Assembly (NCBI RefSeq): GCF_000504245.1
Contig: NZ_KI632509.1
Location: forward strand, 1,177,723-1,241,722
Length of the DNA: 64,000 bases
Source of the DNA: Haloechinothrix halophila YIM 93223
GTDB lineage: Bacteria > Actinomycetota > Actinomycetes > Mycobacteriales > Pseudonocardiaceae
Reading direction: 5' to 3'
Position numbers and translations under genes: made by a program. This document shows positions 1 through 9,888 of this stretch, piece by piece. A model generated the notes under the pieces. It ran no database searches. It worked only from the letters and a program-made list of their open reading frames with translations, and was not told the DNA's origin. Every line of letters starts with the position of its first letter. Positions within the stretch are counted from its first letter, which is position 1.

Positions 1-80
1 CCTTTTCATTCGCAAGCGTCCATTGCGAATGAATGGCACCGGTGTTGCAGATCATGACGTTTGGTGTCGGAGGGTCGGCC

Positions 81-329
81 TCACACGGGTGGCAGTAGTG
101 GTCGCAGGGCCAGCGGTGAGGAGTAGGCGACACTAGTCGTCACGCTCCCGAGACCGCCAACCTTGCCGGTGATCTGCTCGAGGTGCCTCATGCTCGTGGC
201 GACGACTTTCATGATGAAGCAATCGTCTCCGGTGACGTGGTGAGCTTCGATGATCTCCGGAAGCTCGGCCAAGAGGTCGTGCAACGGCTTGTAGTTGCTA
301 TTCGGATAACGCAGACGGAGGTACGCCAA
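81..329 (-). pseudogene. Truncated Lrp/AsnC regulator, ligand-binding (RAM) domain only
   Basis: The 82-residue product (TTG start at 329) matches only the C-terminal RAM/AsnC domain of Lrp-family regulators: a beta strand with AYLRLRYP, then AELPEIIEAHHVTGDDCFIMKV, then a final VTTSVAYS strand. The N-terminal helix-turn-helix that binds DNA, normally about 60 residues, is missing. In-frame residues extend back only to a TAA at 357-359, where the divergent rhodanese gene begins. Most Lrp proteins are about 150 residues. I infer a 5' deletion remnant. A functional stand-alone RAM protein is possible, since such proteins exist, but no ribosome binding site supports the TTG. Confidence 0.6.
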
Positions 330-358
330 GATGGTGTAGCCAAGGCGCTCATATTCTT

Positions 359-808
359 ATGAGCATGACATCGTCTCGCATGACTTCAGGCGCCCGTATC
401 GCACACTTCGCGGCCAAACTCACATTCGAGACCGACGCATCGGATGTTCACGCCGATCAAGAGAACGGCGTCCAGTTCGCCCTCGTCGACTCCCGCGGAG
501 CCGCGGCATGGGCGCAAGGGCGAGCCGTCGGGGCCATCCACCTGCCGACCGGGCTTATCGCCGAGAAGGCGTTGGACCAGATCCCGCAGGACATGCCGGT
601 GGTGACTTACTGCTGGGGTCCCGGATGCAACGGTGCCACACGTGCCGCTTTGGAGTTCGCGAAGCTCGGCTACGAAGTCAAGGAGATGATCGGCGGATTC
701 GAGTATTGGGCTCGTGAGGGGTACCCCGTCGAGAACGACCACGGTCGGGTCACGCGAGCGAAAGATCCGCTGACAGCCCCGATCGACTCCGTCTCTTGTG
801 ACTGCTGA
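359..808 (+). CDS. Rhodanese-like sulfurtransferase domain protein
   Basis: This is a single rhodanese domain of up to 149 residues, expected to carry sulfur as a cysteine persulfide in the cytoplasm. Typical features are VDSRGAAAWAQGRAVGAIHLP, the active-site loop with Cys in YCWGPGCNGATRAA, and the closing GGFEYWAREGYPV. The C-terminus ends in an extra CDC. No Shine-Dalgarno sequence precedes the ATG at 359. A TATTCT box at 352-357 lies 7 nt before the in-frame ATG at 365, so leaderless translation from 365 is plausible. It is divergent from the broken Lrp gene, a pairing that usually implies regulation by the Lrp protein. The substrate is unknown. Confidence 0.8.
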   Translation: MSMTSSRMTSGARIAHFAAKLTFETDASDVHADQENGVQFALVDSRGAAAWAQGRAVGAIHLPTGLIAEKALDQIPQDMPVVTYCWGPGCNGATRAALEFAKLGYEVKEMIGGFEYWAREGYPVENDHGRVTRAKDPLTAPIDSVSCDC

Positions 809-840
809 ACCTGGGAACATCCGTCCCGCGACCCGCGGAG

Positions 841-1476
841 CTACGTGAGGCCGAGCGAGGCGGCCTGGGTGGCGAGCTGCGTGACGCAGGTCCAGTCGCC
901 GGTAGCCATGGCGTCCGCCGGGGACAGCCACGATCCGCCGACACACCCGACCGTGGGCAGTGCGAGGTAGTTCGGCGCGCTGAGCGGGGTGATGCCGCCG
1001 GTCGGACAGAACCTCGCCTGTGGCAACGGCCCGGCGAGCGCCTTCAGGAAGGGTTGCCCGCCAGCGGCCTCCGCGGGGAAGAACTTCATCTCCGTGATGC
1101 CGCGCTCCAGCAACGCGAGTGACTCGGACGCGGTGGACACGCCGGGCAGGTACGGCAGCCCGGTGTCCGCCATCGCGTCGAGCAGCGCCGGCGTGCTGCC
1201 CGGGCTGACCAGGAACCGCGCGCCCGCACCGACGGCGTCCTTGACCTGAGCGGGTGTGGTGAGCGTGCCCGCGCCGACGAGGACGTCCGGCAGTTCGTCG
1301 GCGATGCGCTCGATCGCCGTCAACGCGGCGTCCGAGCGTAGCGTCACCTCGACGATCCGGACGCCGCCAGCCGCTAGCGCCCGTGCGAGCGGCACCGCCG
1401 TGTCGGCGTCGTCGATGACGACGACGGGGATGACAGGGCTGACGTCGAGCACACCGGTTGGCTGCGCGCCGGTCAT
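841..1476 (-). CDS. eda: 2-dehydro-3-deoxy-phosphogluconate (KDPG) aldolase
   Basis: Class I aldolase that cleaves KDPG to pyruvate and glyceraldehyde 3-phosphate, the last step of the Entner-Doudoroff pathway. The 211-residue length is normal. Motifs include [14 protein letters not shown] (catalytic Glu), LVGAGTL, FLVSPG and the Schiff-base Lys in [11 protein letters not shown], followed by the phosphate-binding FCPTGGITP. Its ATG overlaps the edd stop codon (ATGA, 1473-1476), so the two are translationally coupled. It is the last gene of zwf-edd-eda and converges on the rhodanese gene with a 32-bp gap. Confidence 0.95.
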   Translation of the reverse strand: MTGAQPTGVLDVSPVIPVVVIDDADTAVPLARALAAGGVRIVEVTLRSDAALTAIERIADELPDVLVGAGTLTTPAQVKDAVGAGARFLVSPGSTPALLDAMADTGLPYLPGVSTASESLALLERGITEMKFFPAEAAGGQPFLKALAGPLPQARFCPTGGITPLSAPNYLALPTVGCVGGSWLSPADAMATGDWTCVTQLATQAASLGLT

Positions 1477-3410
1477 GCGGTACCTCCCGCCGAGGTGAGA
1501 CCGGACGACGCGGTGCCCATCCCAGCGCCTGCGATCCCGGCGTCGGAACCGCCCCCAGGGTCGGTTCCGACGCCGAGGCCGTACCCCCGGAACACCGTCG
1601 CGCCGCGGTCGGCCGCACCGACCGCGGCGCGCAACGGTGCGAACAGCTCGCGTCCGGTGCCGGTCGTCCGCGCCGATGCCGACGGGGCAGCGGCGGGACG
1701 GGCCGCCAATTCGGCGTCATCGACCAGCACTCGCAGTGCCCCGTCGTCGGCGTTGAGTTCGATCACGTCGCCGTCCTCGATGCGTGCGATGGGGCCATCG
1801 GTGGCGGCCTCAGGTGTCAGGTGGATCGCGGCGGGGATCTTGCCGGACGCGCCGGACATCCTGCCGTCGGTGATCAGCGCCACGGCGTGGCCCGCGTCCT
1901 GCAACACCCCGAGTGCGGGGATGAGTTTGTGCAGCTCAGGCATGCCGTTGGCCTGCGGGCCCTGGTGCCGGACGACGGCGACGACGTCGGTGTTCAGCTC
2001 ACCATTCTGGAACGCGGCGAGGAACTCCGCCTGGTCGGCGAATACCCGCGCTGGCGCGCGCACCACCCGGTGTTCCGGCTTGATCGCGGACACCTTGATC
2101 ACGGCGTTGCCCAGGTTTCCGGTGAGCATCCGCAGCCCGCCATCGGGTGCGAACGGGTCGGCCACACCACGCAGCACGGACTTGTCCAGGCTGTCGGCAG
2201 GCCCCGGCCGCCAGGTCAGCGCACCGTCGTCCAGCGCGGGCTCCTCCCGGTACCGCTCCGCGAGCGACCCGCCTGCCACGGTGCGGGCGTCAGCGTGCAG
2301 CAGCCCGGCGTCCAGTAGTTCGCCGACAAGGAACGCCATCCCGCCAGCGGCGTGGAAGTGGTTGATGTCGGCCGACCCGTTCGGGTAGATCGTCGCCAGC
2401 GACGGTGTCACCGCTGACAGCGCCGAGAAGTCCTCCCACCGCAGGTCGATGCCTGCGGCGGCGGCCATCGCGACCAGGTGCAGCGTGTGGTTGGCCGATC
2501 CGCCGCTCGCCAGTAGCGCGACGATGCCGTTGACGAACGCGCGCTCGTCCAGCACCTCGCCGATCGGCGTGTAGTCATCGCCGAGCGCGGTCAACCCGGT
2601 GACCTGACGTCCAGCGGCTTCGGTGAGCGCGTCCCGCAGCGGCGTGTTCGGGTTGACGAAGCTCGCGCCGGGAAGGTGCAGTCCCATCACCTCGACGACG
2701 AGCTGATTGGAGTTCGCGGTGCCGTAGAAGGTGCAGGTGCCCTCGCTGTGGTACGAGGCGGCCTCGGCGTCCAGCAGTTCATCGCGACCCACCTTGCCCT
2801 CGGCGAACGCCTGCCGCACGCGCGACTTCTCCGCGTTCGGCAGCCCTGAGGTCATCGGGCCCGCGGGTACCAGGATCGCCGGCAGATGCCCGAACGACAG
2901 CGCGCCGATCACCAGCCCAGGCACGATCTTGTCGCACACGCCGAGCAATAGCGCGCCGTCGAACATGTCGTGGGAGAGCGCGATCGCCGTGGCCATCGCG
3001 ATCACCTCGCGGCTGAACAGCGACAGCTCCATGCCCGCGCGGCCCTGCGTGATGCCGTCGCACATCGCGGGAACGCCACCGGCGAACTGCGCGATACCGC
3101 CCGCCTCGATCACCGCCTGCTTGAGCTGCCGGGGAAACGTCTCGAACGGCTTGTGTGCCGAGAGCATGTCGTTGTACGCGGACACGATCGCGATGTTCGG
3201 CTTCAGCGTGCCGCGAAGCAGGTCCTTCGCGCCTGGCTCTGCCGCCGCGAAGCCGTGCGCCAGATTGGAGCAGGCCAGTCCGCCTCGCGTCGGTCCTTGC
3301 GCCGCGGCCTCACGGATCCGAGTCAAGTAGTCGGCTCTGCTCGCCGCGCTGCGGTCGGCGATTCGCCGGGTGACATCGGCGACCGTGGCATGCAGCCGGG
3401 TGTCCGTCAC
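1473..3410 (-). CDS. edd: 6-phosphogluconate dehydratase
   Basis: Converts 6-phosphogluconate to KDPG. It belongs to the IlvD/Edd family, which uses an iron-sulfur cluster. Family motifs are [68 protein letters not shown] and, near the end, [23 protein letters not shown]. The GTG at 3410 is chosen because it overlaps the zwf stop (GTGA) and gives the normal N-terminus; longer in-frame extensions lie inside zwf. At 645 residues it is slightly longer than usual because of a Gly/Ala/Ser-rich tail of about 40 residues with no recognisable domain. Confidence 0.95.
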   Translation of the reverse strand: MTDTRLHATVADVTRRIADRSAASRADYLTRIREAAAQGPTRGGLACSNLAHGFAAAEPGAKDLLRGTLKPNIAIVSAYNDMLSAHKPFETFPRQLKQAVIEAGGIAQFAGGVPAMCDGITQGRAGMELSLFSREVIAMATAIALSHDMFDGALLLGVCDKIVPGLVIGALSFGHLPAILVPAGPMTSGLPNAEKSRVRQAFAEGKVGRDELLDAEAASYHSEGTCTFYGTANSNQLVVEVMGLHLPGASFVNPNTPLRDALTEAAGRQVTGLTALGDDYTPIGEVLDERAFVNGIVALLASGGSANHTLHLVAMAAAAGIDLRWEDFSALSAVTPSLATIYPNGSADINHFHAAGGMAFLVGELLDAGLLHADARTVAGGSLAERYREEPALDDGALTWRPGPADSLDKSVLRGVADPFAPDGGLRMLTGNLGNAVIKVSAIKPEHRVVRAPARVFADQAEFLAAFQNGELNTDVVAVVRHQGPQANGMPELHKLIPALGVLQDAGHAVALITDGRMSGASGKIPAAIHLTPEAATDGPIARIEDGDVIELNADDGALRVLVDDAELAARPAAAPSASARTTGTGRELFAPLRAAVGAADRGATVFRGYGLGVGTDPGGGSDAGIAGAGMGTASSGLTSAGGTA

Positions 3411-4885
3411 ACGTCCTCCTCGTGCCAGGTACGTCCGTCGCGTTCGATCAGTGCGGTGGCCGCGGTCGGTCCGCTTGTGCCCGCGGCGTAGCGCTTCGGG
3501 CGGGTGCCGGACTGTTCCCACGCCGCCAGGATCGGCTCCGTCCACTGCCAGGCGGCCTCGACCTCGTCGCGGCGCATGAACAACGTCGGGTCGCCGCGAA
3601 CGACGTCGCCGAGCAACCGCTCGTAGGCGTCCGGCAGTCGCGAGTCGAAGGTCTCGGCGAAGCTGAGGTTCAGCGGCACCTGCCGCAGCCGCACCCCGCC
3701 GGGCCCTGGTTCCTTGGTGACCAGGTGCAGCCGCACCGCCTCGTCCGGTTGCAACCGGATGACCAGGCGGTTCGGGGCGATGAACTCGTCGGCGATGCCG
3801 GGGAAGATGGAGTGCGCCACCGGGCGGAACTGCACTACGACCTCCGACGCGCGGCGCTCCAGCCGCTTGCCGGTGCGCAGATAGAACGGCACGCCAGCCC
3901 AGCGCCAGTTGCCGACTTCGGCCTTGAGTGCCACGAAGGTCTCGGTTGTGCTCGGCTTGCCGTCCAGCTCGTCGAGGTAACCGGCGACCGGTTCGCCGTC
4001 GACAAGACCAGGCGCGTACTGCCCACGCACGGTGGCGCGCAGGACGTCCGGCCCCTCCAGCGGGCGCAGCGCCTGCAACACCTTCAGCTTCTCGTCGCGC
4101 ACCGCGTCACGGTCCAGTCGTGTTGGCGGCTCCATCGCGACCAGGCACAGCAGCTGCAGCAGGTGGTTCTGCACCATGTCGCGCAGTGCGCCCGAGGTGT
4201 CGTAGTACCCGGCCCTGCTGCCAGCACCGACGGTTTCGCTCGCGGTGATCTGCACGTGATCGATCGCGCCGGAGTTCCACAGCGGTTCGAGCAGCGCGTT
4301 CGCGAAGCGCAGCACCAGCAGGTTCTGCACCGTCTCCTTGCCGAGATAGTGGTCGATGCGGAAGATCTGCTGCTCGGAGAACACCGCGCCGACCTCGTCG
4401 TTGATGGCCCGCGCCGAGGCGATGTCGCGGCCGATCGGCTTCTCGAGCACCACGCGGGACTGCTCGTTCACCAGCCGGGACTCCGCCAGCTTCGCGCACA
4501 CCGGCCCGAAGAGATGTGGCGTGCAGGCGAGGTAGAACACCCGTACGGCCTGCGGCTCCTCGGAGAGCCTCGTGATCAGCTCAAGCCAGGGGTCCTGGCC
4601 AGCGATGTCGATGGTGACGTGGTGCAGCCGCGCGAGGAAGTTCTCCTCGCTGGCGGCGTCGTGGCAATCCGCGGGCAGGAATCCCCGTAGTTCGGCGGCG
4701 ACCTTGTCGCGGTACCCGGCGTCATCCAGCCCGGCGCGAGACACCGCGACGATCCGGGTCTGCTCAGCGAGGTGTCCGTCGCGATCGCGCAGGTACAGGG
4801 CTGGCAACAGCTTGCGCATGGCCAGATCTCCCGTGCCACCGAACACGACGATGTCGCAGGGGGCAATCGGGTGGGCTGCCGACAT
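3407..4885 (-). CDS. zwf: Glucose-6-phosphate 1-dehydrogenase
   Basis: Oxidises glucose 6-phosphate to 6-phosphogluconolactone with NAD(P)+, feeding both the Entner-Doudoroff and pentose phosphate routes. The 492 residues carry the nucleotide-binding [17 protein letters not shown] at the N-terminus, the active-site [13 protein letters not shown] near residue 175, and [11 protein letters not shown] in the C-terminal domain. The ATG at 4885 follows a good ribosome binding site (GGAGGA on the minus strand). It is the first gene of zwf-edd-eda. Because edd and eda follow directly, its main role here is probably the Entner-Doudoroff pathway. Confidence 0.95.
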   Translation of the reverse strand: MSAAHPIAPCDIVVFGGTGDLAMRKLLPALYLRDRDGHLAEQTRIVAVSRAGLDDAGYRDKVAAELRGFLPADCHDAASEENFLARLHHVTIDIAGQDPWLELITRLSEEPQAVRVFYLACTPHLFGPVCAKLAESRLVNEQSRVVLEKPIGRDIASARAINDEVGAVFSEQQIFRIDHYLGKETVQNLLVLRFANALLEPLWNSGAIDHVQITASETVGAGSRAGYYDTSGALRDMVQNHLLQLLCLVAMEPPTRLDRDAVRDEKLKVLQALRPLEGPDVLRATVRGQYAPGLVDGEPVAGYLDELDGKPSTTETFVALKAEVGNWRWAGVPFYLRTGKRLERRASEVVVQFRPVAHSIFPGIADEFIAPNRLVIRLQPDEAVRLHLVTKEPGPGGVRLRQVPLNLSFAETFDSRLPDAYERLLGDVVRGDPTLFMRRDEVEAAWQWTEPILAAWEQSGTRPKRYAAGTSGPTAATALIERDGRTWHEEDV

Positions 4886-4937
4886 GGCTCGTCTCCTCCG
4901 TCCCGGACGGTGCCGGGCGTCAAGCAGGTTCGCTCAC

Positions 4938-4966
4938 AGATTAGACCGAAATAGGTACAAAAACAA
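4938..4966 (-). promoter_or_regulatory. Promoter of zwf-edd-eda
   Basis: On the minus strand a TTGTTT -35 (4961-4966) and a TAATCT -10 (4938-4943) are separated by exactly 17 bp, within an AT-rich island of the 4886-5006 intergenic region. Just upstream are CAAA/TTTG half sites (4968-4976) and the palindrome CTTTAAAG (4980-4987), which could bind the divergent ROK regulator. The promoter is seen in sequence; the operator role is inference. Confidence 0.55.
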
Positions 4967-5066
4967 GCAAACTTTGGCACTTTAAAGACTTAACTTCACA
5001 GTAGGGTTGGATTACGGGGCCGGTAGAACCACATCGGCCGCACCAGGCAGGTTGGGAGCGTGGGCA

Positions 5067-6239
5067 GTGGCACGACGGGCGAGCGCGGTGGGCGCGTCGG
5101 TCGGTGAGGTCTTCCGGCTGATCCGGCAGGGGAGAGCCGCGACGCGCTCGGACATCGGGCGGTTGACCGGCCTGTCCAGGACGGCGGTCACACTGCGGGT
5201 CACTCAGCTGCTCGACAAGGGGCTTGTCGTCGAGCGCGCCGAGGGCGGTTCCACTGGAGGACGGCCGCCGGTGCGGCTACGGTTCCACGCCGATGGCGGC
5301 ACCGTCCTCGCCGCGGCACTCGGCGCGAGCAGGGCGCAGCTCGCCGTCTGCGACCTCGCGGGGACCGTGCTCAGCGAGACCGAGTTCGGCGTCGACCTCG
5401 CCGACGGCCCTGAGGTGCTGCTCACCAACGCCGTCAAATACCTCGAGCGGTTGTTCGCCGAGTCGGGGCGCTCCCGCGACACGCTCTGGGGCGTCGGGGT
5501 GAGCGTGCCCGGCGCCATCGACGTCGCGACCGGGACCAGCTTGAGTCCCGCCGTGCAGCCCGGCTGGGGAGATGTCGCGGTCGCGGACTACTTCACCACC
5601 CGCTTCGGGGTGCCGACACGGGTGGACAACGACGTCAACGTGCTCGCGATCGCGGAGCACCGCAGGCATCCCGAGGTCGACGACCTGCTGGTGATCAAGG
5701 CATCGACCGGGATCGGCGCGGGATTGATCGCGGGCGGACGGCTGCAGCGCGGCGCGCTCGGCGCGGCGGGCGAACTCGGCCACACCAGGGTCTGCGACGC
5801 GGACGACATCGCGTGTCACTGCGGCAACACCGGCTGCCTGGAAGCCGTCGCTGGCGGTAGGGCGATCGCGGCGGAGTGCGCAGCACTGGGAAGTCCGATC
5901 GTTGACGCGTTCGGCGTCGCGGAGCTGGTGCGATCGGGCGACCCTGAGGCGCTGCGGCTGATGCGGCAGGCAGGCAGGCGCATCGGCGAGGTGATCGCGG
6001 GTGCGATCAACCTGCTCAACCCTGGTCTGATCGTGGTGGGTGGTGATCTGGCGCACGCCTACGAGCCGCTGGTTGCAGGCATGCGTGAGGTGATTTACCA
6101 GCGTGCGACCGCGACCGCGACCCGCACGCTGCGCATCGAGCCGAGCGAGATGCACGCGCGAGCCGGGATCGGCGCCTGCGCCACGTTGATCCTCGACGAC
6201 GTTCTCTCCCGCCACGCCGTTGACACGCTGCTGTCCTGA
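5067..6239 (+). CDS. ROK-family transcriptional regulator
   Basis: An N-terminal winged helix-turn-helix (RSDIGRLTGLSRTAVTLRVTQLLDKGLV, with the wing STGGRPP) is followed by a ROK/NagC sugar-kinase-like domain. The zinc signature is present as GHTRVCDADDIACHCGNTGCLE. It probably senses a sugar or sugar phosphate and controls the divergent zwf-edd-eda operon; that target is inferred from position. I prefer the GTG at 5067 (390 residues), which has GGGAG upstream. An in-frame TTG at 5007 would overlap a possible -10 (TAGGGT, 5002-5007) and add only a low-complexity leader. Confidence 0.85.
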   Translation: MARRASAVGASVGEVFRLIRQGRAATRSDIGRLTGLSRTAVTLRVTQLLDKGLVVERAEGGSTGGRPPVRLRFHADGGTVLAAALGASRAQLAVCDLAGTVLSETEFGVDLADGPEVLLTNAVKYLERLFAESGRSRDTLWGVGVSVPGAIDVATGTSLSPAVQPGWGDVAVADYFTTRFGVPTRVDNDVNVLAIAEHRRHPEVDDLLVIKASTGIGAGLIAGGRLQRGALGAAGELGHTRVCDADDIACHCGNTGCLEAVAGGRAIAAECAALGSPIVDAFGVAELVRSGDPEALRLMRQAGRRIGEVIAGAINLLNPGLIVVGGDLAHAYEPLVAGMREVIYQRATATATRTLRIEPSEMHARAGIGACATLILDDVLSRHAVDTLLS

Positions 6240-6407
6240 CCTGCCCGGAGAACGTCTCGTCTGTCTTTATTGCCCGGTCACCCGGGTGGGTTGATGCGCT
6301 GCTCCGTTCAGGCGACGCCATTTTTGTATTACCAACCAGTATCCCGCATGGACGTGAATCGTTGTCCCGTTCGACGTGCGATCGACGAACAGGACAAGGA
6401 CGGTGCT

Positions 6408-7523
6408 ATGACGGCCCTTCGGCGCATGACCGCTGCGGTCTTCGCGCTCAGCCTCGGCTTCGGCTTCGTCGGGATGACCGCAGCGCTCGCGGAGGTACCC
6501 GGCGCCGAACCGGGCACCATGTCCGGTGCCAGCGTCACCAAGACGGGCTGGTGGTGGAAGACCAACGACTCCAGCGAGACGCCACCGGAAGTGCGGCCGG
6601 TCACCGACGCGGTACCGCCGCCGCCCCCGCCGAAGAACGTGCCAGAGGACACTCTGCCGGTCGCCGCGCACCTGGGTGAGCCCGACAAGGTGTCGGCGAT
6701 CGAGTTCGACTTCGACGCCGAGCCCGGCGCGCTGGTGACCTCCTTCCAGCTCTCGCTGCGGGAGTCCGAGGAACCCGGTGCCAACGCCGCGGCCGATGCC
6801 GAGGAGACCTCGGTGGTGGCCTGCGAGGTGACCGAGGCGTTCTGGACGGACGGCGAGGCCGCGAACTGGCCTGCCCGCCCCGACTACGACGACGGCGGCT
6901 GCCAGAAGGGCGTCCGCGACGACAAGGGCGTGTGGACCTTCGACCTGACGTCGTTCGCCGCGAAGTGGCTCGGCACAGATCAGCGTGCGTCCGGCTCTGT
7001 CGTGCTCGTCGAGGACGTCGACGCGCCGGTCACCTTCCAGGCGGTCTTCAACGGCCCGGAGTTGGACGGTGTCGGCACCTCGCTCGAGTCGACGCCGGGC
7101 ACCGACGCCGGCGGTTCGGGCACCGGCGACAGCGGCAGGCCGGACATCGACGTCAGCAGCCAGGCGTCGGGCGCGGGCTCGGTGCCGCCCGCATCGGGTG
7201 GCGTTCCCACGGCGAGCTCGGCCGGTATGGACGCCGTACCGCAGGCGGCGGACGCCCCCACTCCCGCGGCGCAGGCGCAGCAGCAACCGCCGCAGCCGCA
7301 GGCCGCGGGCAACCAGCCGTTCTTGATCGCACCGTCGGCCGTCGAGGCCGTCCCGGCAGGGGTGTGGGTGCTCGCTCCGCTCGTGCTCGGCGTGGCCTAC
7401 CTGATGATGCTCGCGCTCGGCCCAGCCGGTGAGCCCAACGCTCACCTGACGCGCAGAGGGGTCAGCAAGGCGTTGGAGCGCTTGCGGAGCACGGGCACGA
7501 AGACCGCAGAAGGAGTGCGCTGA
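6408..7523 (+). CDS. Secreted, membrane-anchored protein of unknown function
   Basis: The 371-residue protein has a Sec signal peptide (residues 1-28, cleavage near AALA-EVPG), a Pro-rich stretch (PPPPPPKN), and an extracellular region of about 150 residues with paired cysteines (VACEV and GGCQKG) and a WTFDLTSFAAKWL motif that suggests a beta-sandwich binding domain. A disordered Ser/Gly/Pro/Gln linker, one transmembrane helix (VWVLAPLVLGVAYLMMLAL) and a basic cytoplasmic tail follow. ATG 6408 has AAGGA upstream. The stop overlaps the start of the next gene (TGATG), so it is coupled to the ABC transporter. I do not recognise the family; a ligand-capturing accessory protein is a guess from context. 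Confidence 0.7.
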   Translation: MTALRRMTAAVFALSLGFGFVGMTAALAEVPGAEPGTMSGASVTKTGWWWKTNDSSETPPEVRPVTDAVPPPPPPKNVPEDTLPVAAHLGEPDKVSAIEFDFDAEPGALVTSFQLSLRESEEPGANAAADAEETSVVACEVTEAFWTDGEAANWPARPDYDDGGCQKGVRDDKGVWTFDLTSFAAKWLGTDQRASGSVVLVEDVDAPVTFQAVFNGPELDGVGTSLESTPGTDAGGSGTGDSGRPDIDVSSQASGAGSVPPASGGVPTASSAGMDAVPQAADAPTPAAQAQQQPPQPQAAGNQPFLIAPSAVEAVPAGVWVLAPLVLGVAYLMMLALGPAGEPNAHLTRRGVSKALERLRSTGTKTAEGVR

Positions 7524-8995
7524 TGTTGATGCGCAAACGTTCGATGCGGGCAGCGGCCGTGCTGTCCGCGCTGGCCCTCACGCTGGTCGCCGGGTGCGGG
7601 CAGAAGCCGGGGGTGGCCCAGCTGTACGGGCCGGGCGGCACCTATGGCTCCCAGGGTGTCGCGCCCGGTCAGCCGGGCGTACCCGGCCAGCCGGGCGCCG
7701 TTCCTGGCGCACCGGGCAGCACGGGCCAGAACGCTGGTCCCGGCGCGACCGCACCCGGCCAGCAGGTCGGCGGGACACCGGCCGGTGGCACGGCAGGTAC
7801 CGCTGGTCCCGGCGGCACGGGCGGCAGTGGCGGCTCCACCGGCGGCCCTGGCGGCTCCGGTGGAAATGGCGGTGGGTCCGGCGGTCCCGCCGACACCACG
7901 GGCGTCAGCGACAGCACCATCAAGATCGGCATCCACGCGCCGGTGACCGGCGCTGCCGCGTTCCCGCAGCGTTCGTTCGAGAACGCCGTCGGCGTCTACG
8001 CCAGCTACATCAACAGCAAGGGTGGCATCAACGGCCGCAAGCTCGAGGTGCTGTTCCGCGACGACGGTTTCGACCCGAACCGCGCGCGGGCGGTCTGCAA
8101 GGACCTCGCGCAGCAGCAGAAGGTGTTCATGCTGATCGGCGGCGCTGGCTCCGACCAGATCGACTCCTGCGCCCGCTACGCCGACTCGGTCGGCGTGCCG
8201 TACGTGTCCGCTGGCGTGCATGAGACGCGGCCAGGACAGGGGCCGCTCGGCGACCTGCGCACCTACTACGCGGCATCGCTGACCTACGAGCAGCAGGCCC
8301 CGCTGATCACCAACCTGGTGCAGAAGCAGTTCGGCGGTGAGAAGGTCGGCCTGCTCGTGGCGAGCAACGACAGCCTGAACAGCTACTTCGACACCCAGAC
8401 CGCCGCGCTCAAGAAGGCCATCGGCGACAACCTCGAGTTCGCTGACCGGGTGCCGAAGAACATCCAGTCCGAGGCGCCGACCATCGCGGCCAAGATCTGC
8501 AACAGCGGCGTGTCCGCCGTGGTGTGGAACGCGGCCCCGAGCGGTCTGATCAACGTCACCAAGTCGATGACGTGCAGCGTCCGGTTCATGGGGCCGGGTA
8601 ACACCAACGGCCTCAACATCGTGGCGCAGGGTGGTTGCCCGCAGCTGGACAACGCGCAGTTCTTCTCGTCGTTCCCGCAGCTCGACAAGATCAACCAGCT
8701 GGACCCGAACTTCGAACCGGCATACCGGAAGAAGAACGGCGGTTCCGACCCCGATGACATCGGCATCGCGATCTGGGGCATCGAGAAGCTGGTCAGCCAG
8801 ATCGCGAAGGCAGCAGGCAAGGACCTGAGCAGGCAGAGCTTCATGGCCGCCATGAACAGTGGCAAGAAGTTCGACAACGGCGTCTACCCCGCTGTCAACT
8901 TCGGCAAGAGTCGCTTCGGCGGCACCGCCATGCACCTGCTCAGGGCGGACTGCGGCAGCAGCCGGTTCCTGACAGAACGGCTCAACGTCAAATGA
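7523..8995 (+). CDS. ABC transporter substrate-binding lipoprotein (LivJ/urea type)
   Basis: A lipoprotein signal peptide with lipobox LVAGC is followed by about 100 residues of Gly/Pro-rich collagen-like linker (PGVPGQPGAVPGAPG and similar), then a periplasmic-binding domain of the LivJ/Peripla_BP_6 class starting near DSTIKIGIHAPVTGAA. The ligand-binding part has the usual GGINGRKLEVLFRDDGFDPNRARAVCKDL. The long linker is unusual and probably spans the thick cell wall from the lipid anchor. The stop overlaps the permease start (ATGA). The substrate could be branched-chain amino acids, an amide, urea or another small molecule; sequence alone does not decide. Confidence 0.9.
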   Translation: MLMRKRSMRAAAVLSALALTLVAGCGQKPGVAQLYGPGGTYGSQGVAPGQPGVPGQPGAVPGAPGSTGQNAGPGATAPGQQVGGTPAGGTAGTAGPGGTGGSGGSTGGPGGSGGNGGGSGGPADTTGVSDSTIKIGIHAPVTGAAAFPQRSFENAVGVYASYINSKGGINGRKLEVLFRDDGFDPNRARAVCKDLAQQQKVFMLIGGAGSDQIDSCARYADSVGVPYVSAGVHETRPGQGPLGDLRTYYAASLTYEQQAPLITNLVQKQFGGEKVGLLVASNDSLNSYFDTQTAALKKAIGDNLEFADRVPKNIQSEAPTIAAKICNSGVSAVVWNAAPSGLINVTKSMTCSVRFMGPGNTNGLNIVAQGGCPQLDNAQFFSSFPQLDKINQLDPNFEPAYRKKNGGSDPDDIGIAIWGIEKLVSQIAKAAGKDLSRQSFMAAMNSGKKFDNGVYPAVNFGKSRFGGTAMHLLRADCGSSRFLTERLNVK

Positions 8996-9888
8996 CGACA
9001 GAACTAGGCATCGCCGTCGTCAACGGCGTCTTCCGTGGCAGCGTGTACGCCCTCGTCGCGCTCGGCATCGTGCTGATCTACCGGGCATCGGGCGTGTTCA
9101 ACTTCGCCCAGGCCGAGTTCGGCACGACCGGGCTGTTCGCCGCGTATATCGGCATCGAGCTGTGGCAGTGGCCGTACTGGCTCGGCCTGCTGTTCGGCCT
9201 CGCCGCCGCGGTGGCGATGGGGCTGGCGACCGAGCGGCTGGTCATCAACCCGCTGCGCAACTCGTCGCGGGTGACGCTGCTGGTCGGCACGGCGGGCGTC
9301 GCGCTCGCCGCGATCGGCATCCAGTTCTGGCAGAGCAACGAACAGCCCATCCGGTCGATGCCGAAGCTCGTGGAAGGCGTCGCATTCCAGCCGTTCGGTG
9401 CGGCGATCACCTACCAGCACCTGATCACGTTCGTGGTGCTGATCGTGGTGGCGCTCGCGCTCGCGGTGTTCTTCCGCTCGCCGTCCGGGCTCGCGATCCA
9501 GGCGGCGCAGCAGGAAGGCACCGCCGCTGAACTGGTCGGCATCAGCGTGCGGCGGGTGTCGATGATGACGTGGGGCATCGCGGCGCTACTCGGCGGACTC
9601 GCCGGGGTGCTGTCCGGCCCCAACCTGACGTTCACCGCGGGCTTCCTCACCTTCGGGGCAGGGGCCGCGCTGCTGCCAGGTTTCATGGCCGCCGTGCTCG
9701 GCGGGATGAAGAGCATGCCCGGCGCGTTGTTCGGCGGGCTTCTCGTCGGCGTGATCGAACAGTTCGGCAACCTCAGCATCCTCAGTGACGTCTCCGGCGG
9801 CGGTGCGATGATGCTGTTCCTGTTCCTGCTTGTCGTGCTGCTGTTGCGCCCGCAGGGTCTGTTCGTGCGGAAGGCGGTGGCAGCATGA
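8992..9888 (+). CDS. livH: ABC transporter permease, LivH type
   Basis: A 298-residue inner-membrane permease of the branched-chain amino acid family with about eight hydrophobic helices. Hallmarks are VNGVFRGSVYALVALGIVLIYRASGVFNFAQAEFG at the N-terminus and the coupling-region AAQQEGTAAELVGISVRRVSMMTWGIAALLGGLAGVL. It should pair with the LivM-type permease encoded next, whose ATG overlaps this stop codon. The gene symbol reflects family, not proven substrate. Confidence 0.88.
   Translation: MTTELGIAVVNGVFRGSVYALVALGIVLIYRASGVFNFAQAEFGTTGLFAAYIGIELWQWPYWLGLLFGLAAAVAMGLATERLVINPLRNSSRVTLLVGTAGVALAAIGIQFWQSNEQPIRSMPKLVEGVAFQPFGAAITYQHLITFVVLIVVALALAVFFRSPSGLAIQAAQQEGTAAELVGISVRRVSMMTWGIAALLGGLAGVLSGPNLTFTAGFLTFGAGAALLPGFMAAVLGGMKSMPGALFGGLLVGVIEQFGNLSILSDVSGGGAMMLFLFLLVVLLLRPQGLFVRKAVAA

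Noticed and set aside
386..1720. Long minus-strand open frame opposite the rhodanese and eda
   Set aside because: It has Arg/Pro-rich composition typical of high-GC shadow frames and overlaps two well-supported genes.
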